DNA of 64,000 bases, from the NCBI GenBank assembly GCA_039025235.1, contig JBCCOS010000002.1, positions 124,001 to 188,000 of the forward strand. The letters are read 5' to 3'. The notes below the pieces were generated by a model. That model was not told the DNA's origin. It worked only from the letters and a program-made list of their open reading frames with translations, and ran no database searches. This DNA comes from MED-G105 sp039025235. Lineage in GTDB: Bacteria; Pseudomonadota; Alphaproteobacteria; Caulobacterales; Parvularculaceae. Every line of letters starts with the position of its first letter. The first letter of the stretch is position 1. Of the stretch, positions 56,082 through 64,000 are shown one piece after another. The position numbers and the translations under genes were made by a program.

Positions 56082-56608
56082 GGCGAAGTTCCTTAAATGT
56101 CCGGTCTCGTTGGGCTGACCTGCCCGTTTATAACCTAACGAAATTCCTATTGTGGCAGTGTCATCCAAAAGCGGCTTGTATCGATGTTAAATATTCCAAT
56201 TAACTTTTTCGCCGCTCATCCAAAATCTAGCGTTGTCCAGGGGCTAGAAATAAATCCTTGCGCTGAAGCGTCTCTAATATGAGCGCTCTATAGAGCGATA
56301 ACCAACTGGCCTTTCTTGCAAAATACGCACTTTGTCGCAAAACGGCAAAGCCTTGAGCGCTGTGCTGATTGTCGCGGCATGCGCCCATAAGCTTTCGTCA
56401 AAAAACGTCAAAGAACAGAAATTTGAGCTCTGCAACCAGAGGTTCAGACGCCTTTATCATAAATGCGCGCAAATTTCATTTGATATCGCGGATTTTATGG
56501 CTTTGCGCGGTTTGCGAAGCACCTTAGGCACAAAAATAGTAACTTGCGGCGGCTTGTTAGGATTCTATTAACCTTTTTCGCCGCGACCACAACCTAGATG
56601 GGTGCGCC
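56082..56608. other. Divergent promoter region of dehydrogenase and podJ-like genes
   Basis: Holds a perfect 14-bp palindrome CGCTCTATAGAGCG (56284-56297) and a near-CtrA site TTAG-N7-TTAAC (56557-56572). ATTAAC(C)TTTTTCGCCGC occurs twice, at 56199-56215 and 56567-56584. No gene. Confidence 0.55.
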
Positions 56609-59600
56609 ATGAAATCAACTGCGCCTTGGAGCGTTAAAGGCATTGAACGCGATGCGAGAGAGACTGCAAAAGAAGCCGCTCGCAAGCAAGGTCTGACCGT
56701 CGGTGAATGGCTTAATAAGACCATTTATAGTGCGGGCGACGGCAGTTTTGATGGTGACGTCGATAGTTTAAGCCTCAAAGACATTGCATTCGCCTTGAGT
56801 CATTTGAGCGAGCGCCTAGCCAGCGCTGAAGCAAGAGTGGCCGACGCTGAAGACAAGCGCGATGAAATATTAGGCAGCTTAAGCGCTGCGCAGGGGAAGA
56901 TTGCCGAACGGTTACAGCGCCTTGAAGCTTCTGGACCATCAAAAACAGATCAAAATGGTGGTGGGACGAGTTCAAGCGCTAGCGCAACGCAAATCGCTGC
57001 CATTCAGCGATTGGAACAAGCGCTTGGTCATGTTGCACAACAATTTAATCTTGCACAAAAGAATAGTAGTGATCGCCTGGAAAAAAATGAGCAAGCCCTC
57101 ATTAAACTCGCGCAAAAAATTGCTGCTGATGACGTACAAAGAGCGAACGCGTCGCCGTCTGGACCCCCATCAGAATTTATCGAAAATACTGAGAAAAAAC
57201 TCCGTGTCCTTGGAGATGAGATTAAACGCGGCGGCGGCGAGATCCGTGCCCTCGAAGGAACGCTTGAGAAACTATCGAGCCATATCGAGGCAGCAGAGCG
57301 CCGAAGTGCCGTCGCTGTGGAAAAGATGGCAGAAAGCGTCACTGCACTGAAGAGTGAGATAGCGGCCCTTCAAGGGACAAACACTGGTTTTGGGACTGGT
57401 AATAACCATTCAGAAATTACAGCCGAAATCGCATCACTCTCCGAAAAAACTGACCAGCAGATTAACGCTCTTCATGAAGCCGTTCAGGACCTTGCCGAAC
57501 GGTTAGGAGACTTGGGCAATGCCGCGTCACCCGATAGCCATTCACAGGCTTTATCGCAGCCGACTGACGCAGCGTCTCGCGGCATAGGATCAAGCGCTCT
57601 TGATCAATTGAAAAATAGTGGCAACCCGGCTCCCACTGCAGGCACGCCAAGCCCTCTTCCATCCAACATCCCTTCGTCGCTCTCTACCGCTACACAAAAT
57701 GAGCATGACGAACTTCTCGCAGATGTCCAGGCGGTTTTCGGCATGTCCGAGACTGATGATCCGGAAGCGTCAAAACCGTCCGAGGAAAACGGCCAAAGGG
57801 TCACGGAAGATAAGACAAACAATCAGCTAACCGTTAGCGAGAAACAGAGTGAGATGGGCTCAGCGGAATCGGCAAGCGTGGATGATATCGACGATATCAT
57901 GGCGGAGTTAGATGCCCTTGGCTTTGGTGCAGAGGGCCAATCGCCAAGCGAGCCTGAGGGCTTTGATCATGCTGATGCGACGCAAGCAACATCCCCCCTG
58001 CATCACTCAGGCTCAGATCTCGAAAATAACGATGATGACCAGCCCCTTGCGAATGGCCTTACGAGCGCTCACGATATAGATCCGCTCACAGATAATATAT
58101 TCGAAAAGGCGTCACAACCATTAACCTCAGATGAGGCTAGCTCCAGCAACCGCGACCTCAATATAGACGCCCCCAATGGGAATGGATCTGACTTTGGGAA
58201 TGGATCTGACGTCGATGACAATCATCCTTATGATGACCATAATGAGATTCCTGGCTATCGTCGGGCGGGAGAAGGAGCGCTAGCAGAAACGGAAAGCGCA
58301 ACCGCGTCAGCACCCGCATCATCAGGCGGCCCAGGTTCTGCCCATAGCGCGAAAGAAACATACGCCTCGCCCAATGAACTCCCTCCGCCAGCGCCGAAGC
58401 AACGCCGTCGCCTAACCCCGCGTCAACGGGCAATACTGCAAGAAAAAATCCGTCGGAAAAGAGCGGCGGCGCTCCAAGCGACTGAAGTCAATTCATCTGA
58501 ATCCGAAAAACCTGTCGAGACTATTGAAACGACACCAGATCCGGTGCCCACCGCAAAATCCGCTTTCTCACCAGCGTCGCTGCTCAATAAGGGACGCTCA
58601 CTGATCTCTGGCAACAAGTCAACGCGCGGTGAAGATACATCGGAATCCGACGAGTTTACCAACACCAACGAGGACAAATATGACGGCTCGGCGCTAGGAA
58701 CTGAGGAGACGTCTCTAGCTACATCATTCGAAAGCAAAAATGATTCAATAACTGATACTTTTGGTGACCCATTTCATAATCATAACCAAGCACCGGAAGA
58801 ATTTGCAGAAGATACCGACGATGAGGACAATCCCAGCCCACCGGGTTTTCCAGGCCTCGGCTTTATCGCCAATCGTCCCGTCACTGTGGCGCTTGGTGGT
58901 GCCATCCTTTTAACGACAACAGCATTAGGGTTTTCGATGCGCGATTATTTGTTTGCATCAGATAACCCATCAGCAAAAATTGCGTCAACGGCAGCATCAG
59001 GCATCGATGCCAATGCAAAAGGAACGGCCAGCGGCGAAGACACGCCGAATGCTTACGCAAGCGATACCATTACACGAGAGCCTAGGCCGTTGTTCTTGGA
59101 GGCAATGACAAAGTTCTCTGCGGCGTCCACTCCGGAAGAAGAGACCGAAGCGTTAGAAACATTGAGACAGGCCGCTTCCCTCGGCCACCCACCAGCGCAA
59201 TTACAGCTCGGCGAATATTACAAGATAGGCCAGTTTGTTCAGGAAGACGCGGCCCAGGCGCGATCTTGGTACAAACAGGCTGCTGACGGCGGAAACATAC
59301 TCGCAATGCACCGTGTCGGCGTCATGGCAGCGCGCGGGGAAGGCGGGCCTTTAGACCTGGAAATCTCAATACGATGGTTCGAAAGAGCCGCAAACTTTGG
59401 TTTGGTTGATTCACAATATAATTTGGGTGCAACATTCCACCCAACGGATGATGGTTCTGGCACAGAATACCAAGATCGCGCTAAGGCCTATTACTGGTAC
59501 TCCATTGCAGGCTTGCAGGGTGACCAACAAGCGATAGACCTCGCTAGTGGTATCGCCGATGGCCTTGATCCCGCTCAGAAACAAGAATTGGATGAGCAAA

Positions 59601-59659
59601 TTGCTTCTTGGACGGCGGCCCCCAGCGATCCCACAGCAAATGAACAGGTTGGCACTTAA
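56609..59659 (+). CDS. PodJ-like polar organiser with Sel1 repeats
   Basis: 1016-residue bitopic protein. N terminus KSTAPWSVKGIERDARETAKEAARK...LTVGEWLN is the PodJ/PodJL-type start. Coiled coils cover about 65-300, then an acidic low-complexity region to about 740, one membrane helix (about 757-775, VTVALGGAILLTTTALGF), and a periplasmic set of Sel1 repeats (about 850-990). PodJ marks the flagellar/pilus pole of Caulobacter; here no peptidoglycan-binding domain follows. An in-frame 18-bp duplication gives GNGSDF-GNGSDV at 58178-58210. A CtrA-like site lies upstream. Confidence 0.85.
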   Translation: MKSTAPWSVKGIERDARETAKEAARKQGLTVGEWLNKTIYSAGDGSFDGDVDSLSLKDIAFALSHLSERLASAEARVADAEDKRDEILGSLSAAQGKIAERLQRLEASGPSKTDQNGGGTSSSASATQIAAIQRLEQALGHVAQQFNLAQKNSSDRLEKNEQALIKLAQKIAADDVQRANASPSGPPSEFIENTEKKLRVLGDEIKRGGGEIRALEGTLEKLSSHIEAAERRSAVAVEKMAESVTALKSEIAALQGTNTGFGTGNNHSEITAEIASLSEKTDQQINALHEAVQDLAERLGDLGNAASPDSHSQALSQPTDAASRGIGSSALDQLKNSGNPAPTAGTPSPLPSNIPSSLSTATQNEHDELLADVQAVFGMSETDDPEASKPSEENGQRVTEDKTNNQLTVSEKQSEMGSAESASVDDIDDIMAELDALGFGAEGQSPSEPEGFDHADATQATSPLHHSGSDLENNDDDQPLANGLTSAHDIDPLTDNIFEKASQPLTSDEASSSNRDLNIDAPNGNGSDFGNGSDVDDNHPYDDHNEIPGYRRAGEGALAETESATASAPASSGGPGSAHSAKETYASPNELPPPAPKQRRRLTPRQRAILQEKIRRKRAAALQATEVNSSESEKPVETIETTPDPVPTAKSAFSPASLLNKGRSLISGNKSTRGEDTSESDEFTNTNEDKYDGSALGTEETSLATSFESKNDSITDTFGDPFHNHNQAPEEFAEDTDDEDNPSPPGFPGLGFIANRPVTVALGGAILLTTTALGFSMRDYLFASDNPSAKIASTAASGIDANAKGTASGEDTPNAYASDTITREPRPLFLEAMTKFSAASTPEEETEALETLRQAASLGHPPAQLQLGEYYKIGQFVQEDAAQARSWYKQAADGGNILAMHRVGVMAARGEGGPLDLEISIRWFERAANFGLVDSQYNLGATFHPTDDGSGTEYQDRAKAYYWYSIAGLQGDQQAIDLASGIADGLDPAQKQELDEQIASWTAAPSDPTANEQVGT

Positions 59660-59694
59660 AGCGATTAGCAATTTCATTGGAACGAAAAAAGGTC

Positions 59695-59800
59695 TAAAGC
59701 CGCTGCGCTTCAAATGGAAGCGTGCAGCGGCTTTAGGTCTATGACTTGACGCATTACTTGACGCGTGGGCCAATTGCCACTTGGTTCGAAAACAGTCTAA
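59695..59800 (+). repeat. Subfamily B two-hairpin element
   Basis: Best B stem: AAAGCCGCTGC/GCAGCGGCTTT with inner GCTTC/GAAGC. Second half diverged. It separates the podJ-like gene from DUF3429. Confidence 0.85.
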
Positions 59801-59815
59801 CGCGCGAGATTGAAG

Positions 59816-60283
59816 ATGGAGCAAAGACAAGAACTCAATATCTTAGGGTTATCAGGCGTCATTCCTTTTGCCTTTGGTGCCGCTTGTATATGCGCGTCAC
59901 CGTTCGTGGTGTCTGTCGAAATTGCTGATTGGGCCTATAAAGTTACTCTGGTGTACGGAGCTATTATCGCATCATACATGTCTGGCATGGGCGCAGGCGC
60001 TATTGTCGGCGGAAACTCACGGCGTGCGGCTCTACTGCCCGGAATGATCGCCGCACTTATCGCTTGGGTGGCGGCATGGCCAGATATGCCATTCATCGGT
60101 TTCACCCCAAGCCTGCGGTATGTCGCTTTAAGCCTCGTGCTGATTTATCTGTTAATCAGAGACAATAAGGCAATTGACGCCGGTGACTTTCCGGGGTGGT
60201 ACAGACCTTTAAGATGGCGCTTAACCGTTCTAGCCTGCACCAGCCTTTTAATTGCTGCGGCTCGAATGAGCTTGAGTTCTTAA
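59816..60283 (+). CDS. DUF3429 membrane protein
   Basis: About 155 residues with five probable helices (LSGVIPFAFGAACICASPFV; LVYGAIIASYMSGMGAG; ALLPGMIAALIAWVAAW; LRYVALSLVLIYLLI; WRLTVLACTSLLIAA). Matches the DUF3429 layout (SGxxPF at the start, YGAxIxSFxxG in the second helix). Function unknown. The TAA stop is the start of a repeat element. Confidence 0.85.
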   Translation: MEQRQELNILGLSGVIPFAFGAACICASPFVVSVEIADWAYKVTLVYGAIIASYMSGMGAGAIVGGNSRRAALLPGMIAALIAWVAAWPDMPFIGFTPSLRYVALSLVLIYLLIRDNKAIDAGDFPGWYRPLRWRLTVLACTSLLIAAARMSLSS

Positions 60284-60499
60284 AGCATTTTCTGGCCAAA
60301 TATGTGCGGTTGGCCGCCTTTTTGGTTATTAGCGCAAACGCGTAACACAAAGACTTGAAGCATTTCCAAGCCAAGTGTGTGCGGTTGGCGTTAAGGAAAT
60401 GCGTCAAATCAACAACTTAAAGCGCCGTTCTGACTCCAATTGAAACGGAGGCGCTTTAAAGCATCGCCCAGCTTCCAACTTAAGTGACGACGCTTTAGG
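60281..60499 (+). repeat. Compound of subfamily A elements after DUF3429
   Basis: A half copy beginning in the stop codon (60281-60356), a full copy (60357-60458; GCATTTCC at 60360, GGCGCTTT at 60450-60457) and a third hairpin (AAAGCATCG/CGACGCTTT-like, to 60499). Layout repeats that at 13142. Confidence 0.85.
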
Positions 60500-60782
60500 C
60501 CACAATATTGATGCGCCGATAAACTTGCTTGTGCCGCTTTAAGTGATAGATCTATCGACGACGGTTGTTTGTGGATTGGCAGCTAGCGCTTTTCACGTTC
60601 CGATGGGATCTACGCGTTACAGGGGCTTAGCCTAATCGAGCATCTCTTGCTGAGTGAATAAACGGCAGCCATACACCGCACATACTCACCGGTGAAGCAC
60701 TCTACAGACGCTAAATTCTGCGCGTTTAAGCGTAAAGCGTTTGAATGAATATAAATGATAAAAACAAGATTAGGTGGGGACT
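60500..60782. other. Gap before enoyl-CoA hydratase gene
   Basis: No gene; AGATCTATCG-type short palindrome only. Promoter presumably near 60720. Confidence 0.4.
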
Positions 60783-61580
60783 ATGGCTGAAACAGCACTT
60801 TTAACGACAATTGATCGGTATGGCGTCGCGCGCCTCACACTCAACCGGCCTGAGGTCGGAAATGCCCTAAACGAAGAAATTATTGCCGGTATTTGTGATA
60901 TTATTGGTCGCTTCAACGGCGATCCAAATGTACGTGTCATTGTGTTAACGGGGTCTGGCGATTCATTTTGTAGTGGCGCTGACCTTAATATGATGAAGCG
61001 TGTAGCGGCGTATTCCGCTGATGAAAACAAGGACGATGCTCGCCGCCTTGCCCACATGCTTCACGCTATTAACAATGCAACGAAACCTGTTATTGCGTTG
61101 ATCAACGGCCCCGCAATTGGAGGCGGCGTTGGCGTTGTGGCGGCCTGTGATATCGCGATCGCGTCGGAAACTGCTTTTTTTGCGTTTAGCGAAGTCAAGC
61201 TCGGCCTCATACCCGCAGTTATTTCGCCCTTTGTGATTGCCGCAATGCGACCGCGCGAAGCTCGACGTTATTTCTTAACCGGGGAACGTTTTGATGCCAT
61301 GACAGCACGTCGCATGGGCCTTGTGCATATGGTCGCAATGCCAGAACAAATAAACACAACACTTGATGGTGTTTTAGATAACCTTTTAGCTGGTGGACCA
61401 AATGCGCAACGCGAGGTAAAATCATTGATTAACGCCGTTGCTTTCAAAGAAATTGATAATTCGGTTCTTGAAGATACCGCGAACCGAATTGCCCAAATTA
61501 GAACGGGTCCTGAAGGTCAGGAAGGCATATCCGCCTTTTTAGAAAAACGGACGTCTGGATTTGTGATCAATCGCTCATAA
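60783..61580 (+). CDS. Enoyl-CoA hydratase/isomerase family protein
   Basis: 265-residue crotonase. Substrate-binding loop GSGDSFCSGADLNMMKRV and oxyanion-hole stretch GPAIGGGVGVVAACDIAIASE are clear; the second catalytic Glu falls near FFAFSEVKLGLIPAVISP. AGGTGG precedes ATG 60783; the open frame starts three codons earlier. Likely acts in fatty or branched-chain acyl-CoA breakdown. No neighbouring beta-oxidation operon. Confidence 0.92.
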   Translation: MAETALLTTIDRYGVARLTLNRPEVGNALNEEIIAGICDIIGRFNGDPNVRVIVLTGSGDSFCSGADLNMMKRVAAYSADENKDDARRLAHMLHAINNATKPVIALINGPAIGGGVGVVAACDIAIASETAFFAFSEVKLGLIPAVISPFVIAAMRPREARRYFLTGERFDAMTARRMGLVHMVAMPEQINTTLDGVLDNLLAGGPNAQREVKSLINAVAFKEIDNSVLEDTANRIAQIRTGPEGQEGISAFLEKRTSGFVINRS

Positions 61581-62060
61581 ATAATGCAAGCTGGTAAAAA
61601 ATTTATTCTTTGTAGAGATAATACACGAAACGCCCGAGTGCTTATCTTCAAGCATCGTTCTATTTTGTGATCCTCCGGCGAAGTCTGGTAGTGATTTTAT
61701 CGCTCCCCTCGAGATACAGATTTTCCTGGCACAAAGTGGGATGATCACTGATCTTGTGTATTTTGGCGATCATTCCGCCGTGAGCGCACTTGCAAAAAGA
61801 GCCATTAGATGAAAGCATTTTTGCCATAGAGCTGGATAAGGTCATCGCATTTAAAGTCATGCGCTCAGCAATCAAAAGCTTTGTCATCAATAACCAGAAG
61901 ACTTCTTTTACTTTTTCAAGGTTCGCCGCTATTTTAAATTGCAGGAAAACTCTTGAGGCTTTTGTGATCATTACATTCGAACTTTTGTTATGAAAAACAA
62001 CGAATGGCCCTATTTAGAGTATAAGCGATTGCCGCTTTGGCGCGAATGATGGGGATATCT
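61581..62060. other. Gap between hydratase and transglycosylase genes
   Basis: Two open frames overlap here on opposite strands (61660-61971 minus, 61790-61993 plus); neither has a ribosome site and I accept neither. Nothing else is seen. Confidence 0.5.
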
Positions 62061-63290
62061 ATGAAATTGTTGAATTTGCTGAGTGGGGTCATCTTCTCGG
62101 TGCTCACCTGGGGTACAGCTATCTCGTCGGCCTCCGCACAATCGGCGAGCACGGCTGATTTCAACAATTGGCTTCAAGGCTTCAAGGCAGAAGCGGTTGC
62201 CGCAGGAATCGATCGAAGCATTGTGGACAATGCGTTTCAGGGCGTTACCGTCAACCAGAGAGTTTTTGAGCTGAACGATAATCAGCCGGAGTTTTCTAAA
62301 TCGATATGGGATTACCTCGACTCAGCAGTTTCTGAAACACGCATTGCAAATGGAAAAAAGAGCCGTGCAGAAAATGCTCAACAGCTTTCAAAGACGGAAG
62401 AAAAGTATGGGGTCAACGCAGAAATAATCGTTGCAATTTGGGGACTTGAAACAGCTTATGGCGCCGTAATGGGGGATCATGATGTCATTCAAGCGTTGGC
62501 AACACTTGCTTGGACGGGACGACGGACAAAATTCGGTCGATCGCAGCTCATTGGCGCCTTAAAAATTATCCAAAACGGATATGCTTCACGCGGTCAACTG
62601 AAAGGATCGTGGGCTGGCGCCATGGGACATACGCAGTTTATTCCAACGACCTATCTTAGTTATGCCGTTGATGCAGACGGCGATGGGCGGCGAGACATTT
62701 GGTCAAACTTGAACGATGTTTTTGCATCGACAGCAAATTACCTTTCCGTATCTGGCTTCAAAAAAGACGAGCGTTGGGGGGTCGAGGTTAAGCTTCCCGA
62801 CAACTTCAACTACACCGATGCAACGCCTAAAAACAGGCGCGCCGTCGCAGAATGGGCGGCAGCGGGCATAATGGCAGCACGGGGAAATCTGATTGGATCG
62901 ATCGACCCCAATACGCGGGGCGCAATAATTGTTCCTGCCGGAGCAAAGGGGCCGGCGTTTCTGGTATTCGATAATTTCAACGCTATATTAAAATACAATC
63001 GGTCGACGTCTTACGCGCTTGCTGTTGGTTTATTGTCCGAGCATGTGGCAGGGCGCGATGGTGGCCTGATGCAGGACTGGCCAAGGGGTGACAGAGCGCT
63101 GTCCCTTTCGGAACGCAAAGCGCTCCAAAGAGCGCTCGCAGAACAAGGATTTGATCCGGGGCCTGCCGACGGTGTGATCGGCGCCAATACGAAAAAAGCA
63201 CTTCGAGATTGGCAACGGGCAAATGGCTATCCTGCCGATGGGTATGCCTCAGCGGATACGCTTTTGAAAGTGACGCGAAAAGCAAGCTAG
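62061..63290 (+). CDS. Lytic murein transglycosylase (MltB-type) with peptidoglycan-binding domain
   Basis: Periplasmic cell-wall enzyme of 409 residues that cleaves peptidoglycan glycan strands to anhydro ends. Signal peptide MKLLNLLSGVIFSVLTWG...ASAQS. Catalytic Glu about 130 in WGLETAYG; GSWAGAMGHTQFIPTTYLSYAVD is the family signature. C-terminal PG_binding_1 domain at about 345-405 (LAEQGFDPGPADGVIGANTKKALRDWQ). I start at MKLLN, with GGGGA before it; the open frame begins eight codons earlier. Lone gene. Confidence 0.93.
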   Translation: MKLLNLLSGVIFSVLTWGTAISSASAQSASTADFNNWLQGFKAEAVAAGIDRSIVDNAFQGVTVNQRVFELNDNQPEFSKSIWDYLDSAVSETRIANGKKSRAENAQQLSKTEEKYGVNAEIIVAIWGLETAYGAVMGDHDVIQALATLAWTGRRTKFGRSQLIGALKIIQNGYASRGQLKGSWAGAMGHTQFIPTTYLSYAVDADGDGRRDIWSNLNDVFASTANYLSVSGFKKDERWGVEVKLPDNFNYTDATPKNRRAVAEWAAAGIMAARGNLIGSIDPNTRGAIIVPAGAKGPAFLVFDNFNAILKYNRSTSYALAVGLLSEHVAGRDGGLMQDWPRGDRALSLSERKALQRALAEQGFDPGPADGVIGANTKKALRDWQRANGYPADGYASADTLLKVTRKAS

Positions 63291-63545
63291 GGTCAGGTAT
63301 GATGAGACTGGCGCGGCTTTCGTTTGACGACAAAGCGACACACAGAACGTTGATAGGTCCTTGGCCGTTACCCCACTTCCCGTATTAATTCTCTGAAATA
63401 ACAAAAAGAATCAAATGATCTTGGTCAAAAATCGCTTGCTGCATCGCACCATCTAAATTATGTACCAATAAGTAGTGTCAAATCGGCGCCGTCAACGTTC
63501 GTCGTCGTCAAACCGTCACATCGTATTTTATTATGGAGCAGCCCC

Positions 63546-64000
63546 ATGGCGACCGCATCCAATCAAGCAACGACAGCTGCCAGCCCAAAATCCACCGCAA
63601 AAAACACCGCGTCTAGTGCAAATGCGAGTACCGCGGAAAAAGCGAAAACAACCAATGGGTCAAGTAACGATCTTGGCGAAAATGCATTTGCATTTTCGGA
63701 GTCGGCACGCGAGCAATACGATTCGCTTTTAAAGAGTTTCAACGAAAACGCAGAACAGGTCCACGATCAGACTCAAAAAATGATGGAAGCCGCGCAAGAA
63801 GGTTTTGAAACCGCTCAAGCTCGTTTTAAAGAAGTCGGTCAAGAGGCGATGGATGCCGCGCAAAAAGACATGAAGGATGCGGTCGAATTCGCGAATGATC
63901 TCGTAAAGACAAAAACCGTTGGCGAGGCACTTGAACTTCAACGTGATTACTGGACGCGTTTTTTCGAGACACGCGTGGAGCGGACCCGGTCAATGACCCA
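63546..64000 (+). CDS. Phasin family protein (partial, runs off window)
   Basis: 151 complete codons visible from ATG 63546 to the window edge. N-terminal about 45 residues are Ala/Ser/Thr/Lys-rich, then a helical phasin_2-like domain (YDSLLKSFNENAEQVHDQTQKMMEAAQEGFETAQ...; LELQRDYWTRFFETRVERTRSMT). Phasins coat polyhydroxyalkanoate granules, though related proteins have other roles. GGAGC lies upstream of the start. The C terminus is missing. Confidence 0.85.
   Translation, partial: MATASNQATTAASPKSTAKNTASSANASTAEKAKTTNGSSNDLGENAFAFSESAREQYDSLLKSFNENAEQVHDQTQKMMEAAQEGFETAQARFKEVGQEAMDAAQKDMKDAVEFANDLVKTKTVGEALELQRDYWTRFFETRVERTRSMT

Noticed and set aside
56199..56584. attL/attR pair around a small insertion
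   Set aside because: The 17-18 bp direct repeats enclose no integrase or gene; kept only as a possible promoter duplication.
61660..61971. 103-codon minus-strand frame before the transglycosylase
   Set aside because: No ribosome site; overlaps another weak frame on the other strand; composition not protein-like enough to support.

Overview
The window is a continuous stretch of alphaproteobacterial chromosome of moderate GC content. The clues are a PodJ-like polarity factor with Sel1 repeats, a perfect CtrA-type site (TTAA-N7-TTAAC), TamA/TamB, DUF1150, IalB, a PaaX-type regulator and a phasin. Together they point to the Caulobacterales/Parvularculales/Maricaulales side of the class; I cannot name a genus. 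I see no rRNA, CRISPR array, transposase or prophage. One tRNA, tRNA-Leu(CAG), is present.

Layout. 0.2-5.4 kb: tamA-tamB, which insert and assemble outer-membrane proteins, closed by a hairpin. 5.4-7.3 kb: almost gene-free stretch with one or two possible small ORFs and several strong hairpins. 7.3-13.1 kb: an unknown four-helix membrane protein, class I ribonucleotide reductase alpha subunit behind a pair of NrdR boxes, and a lipoprotein sugar dehydrogenase fused to cytochrome c. 13.1-18.2 kb: a repeat-rich region in which palindromic elements, including two nearly identical 109-bp inverted copies, flank small membrane proteins, DUF423 and a secreted serine hydrolase. 18.2-22.4 kb: a TonB-dependent receptor and a PepSY membrane protein behind a cobalamin riboswitch. 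22.7-28.1 kb: tRNA-Leu, PaaX-like regulator, acyl-CoA dehydrogenase, DUF1150, UppP. 28.4-31.7 kb: a three-gene operon of retropepsin-like protease, inactive transglutaminase/7TM protein and ATP-grasp ligase. 32-41.5 kb: MFS carrier, UDP-glucose dehydrogenase, CysQ, unknown membrane protein, GST, QueG. 41.9-46.3 kb: an RND efflux pair. 46.3-54.1 kb: DUF6607, LepA, MscL, IalB and aconitase. 54.3-64 kb: DmdC-like acyl-CoA dehydrogenase, PodJ-like protein, DUF3429, enoyl-CoA hydratase, lytic transglycosylase and the start of a phasin.

Most genes are ordinary housekeeping or envelope functions. The most unusual content is between genes. A family of roughly 100-120 bp elements, each made of two hairpins, recurs at least a dozen times in both orientations. 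Copies differ by paired (compensatory) changes in their stems, and several supply the stop codon of the neighbouring gene. The window also holds many short tandem duplications (12-19 bp units), some in frame inside genes (QueG, UppP, PodJ-like, retropepsin). The second main lead is the riboswitch-controlled receptor/PepSY pair, which suggests a corrinoid (vitamin B12) uptake route with an inner-membrane reductase-like partner.
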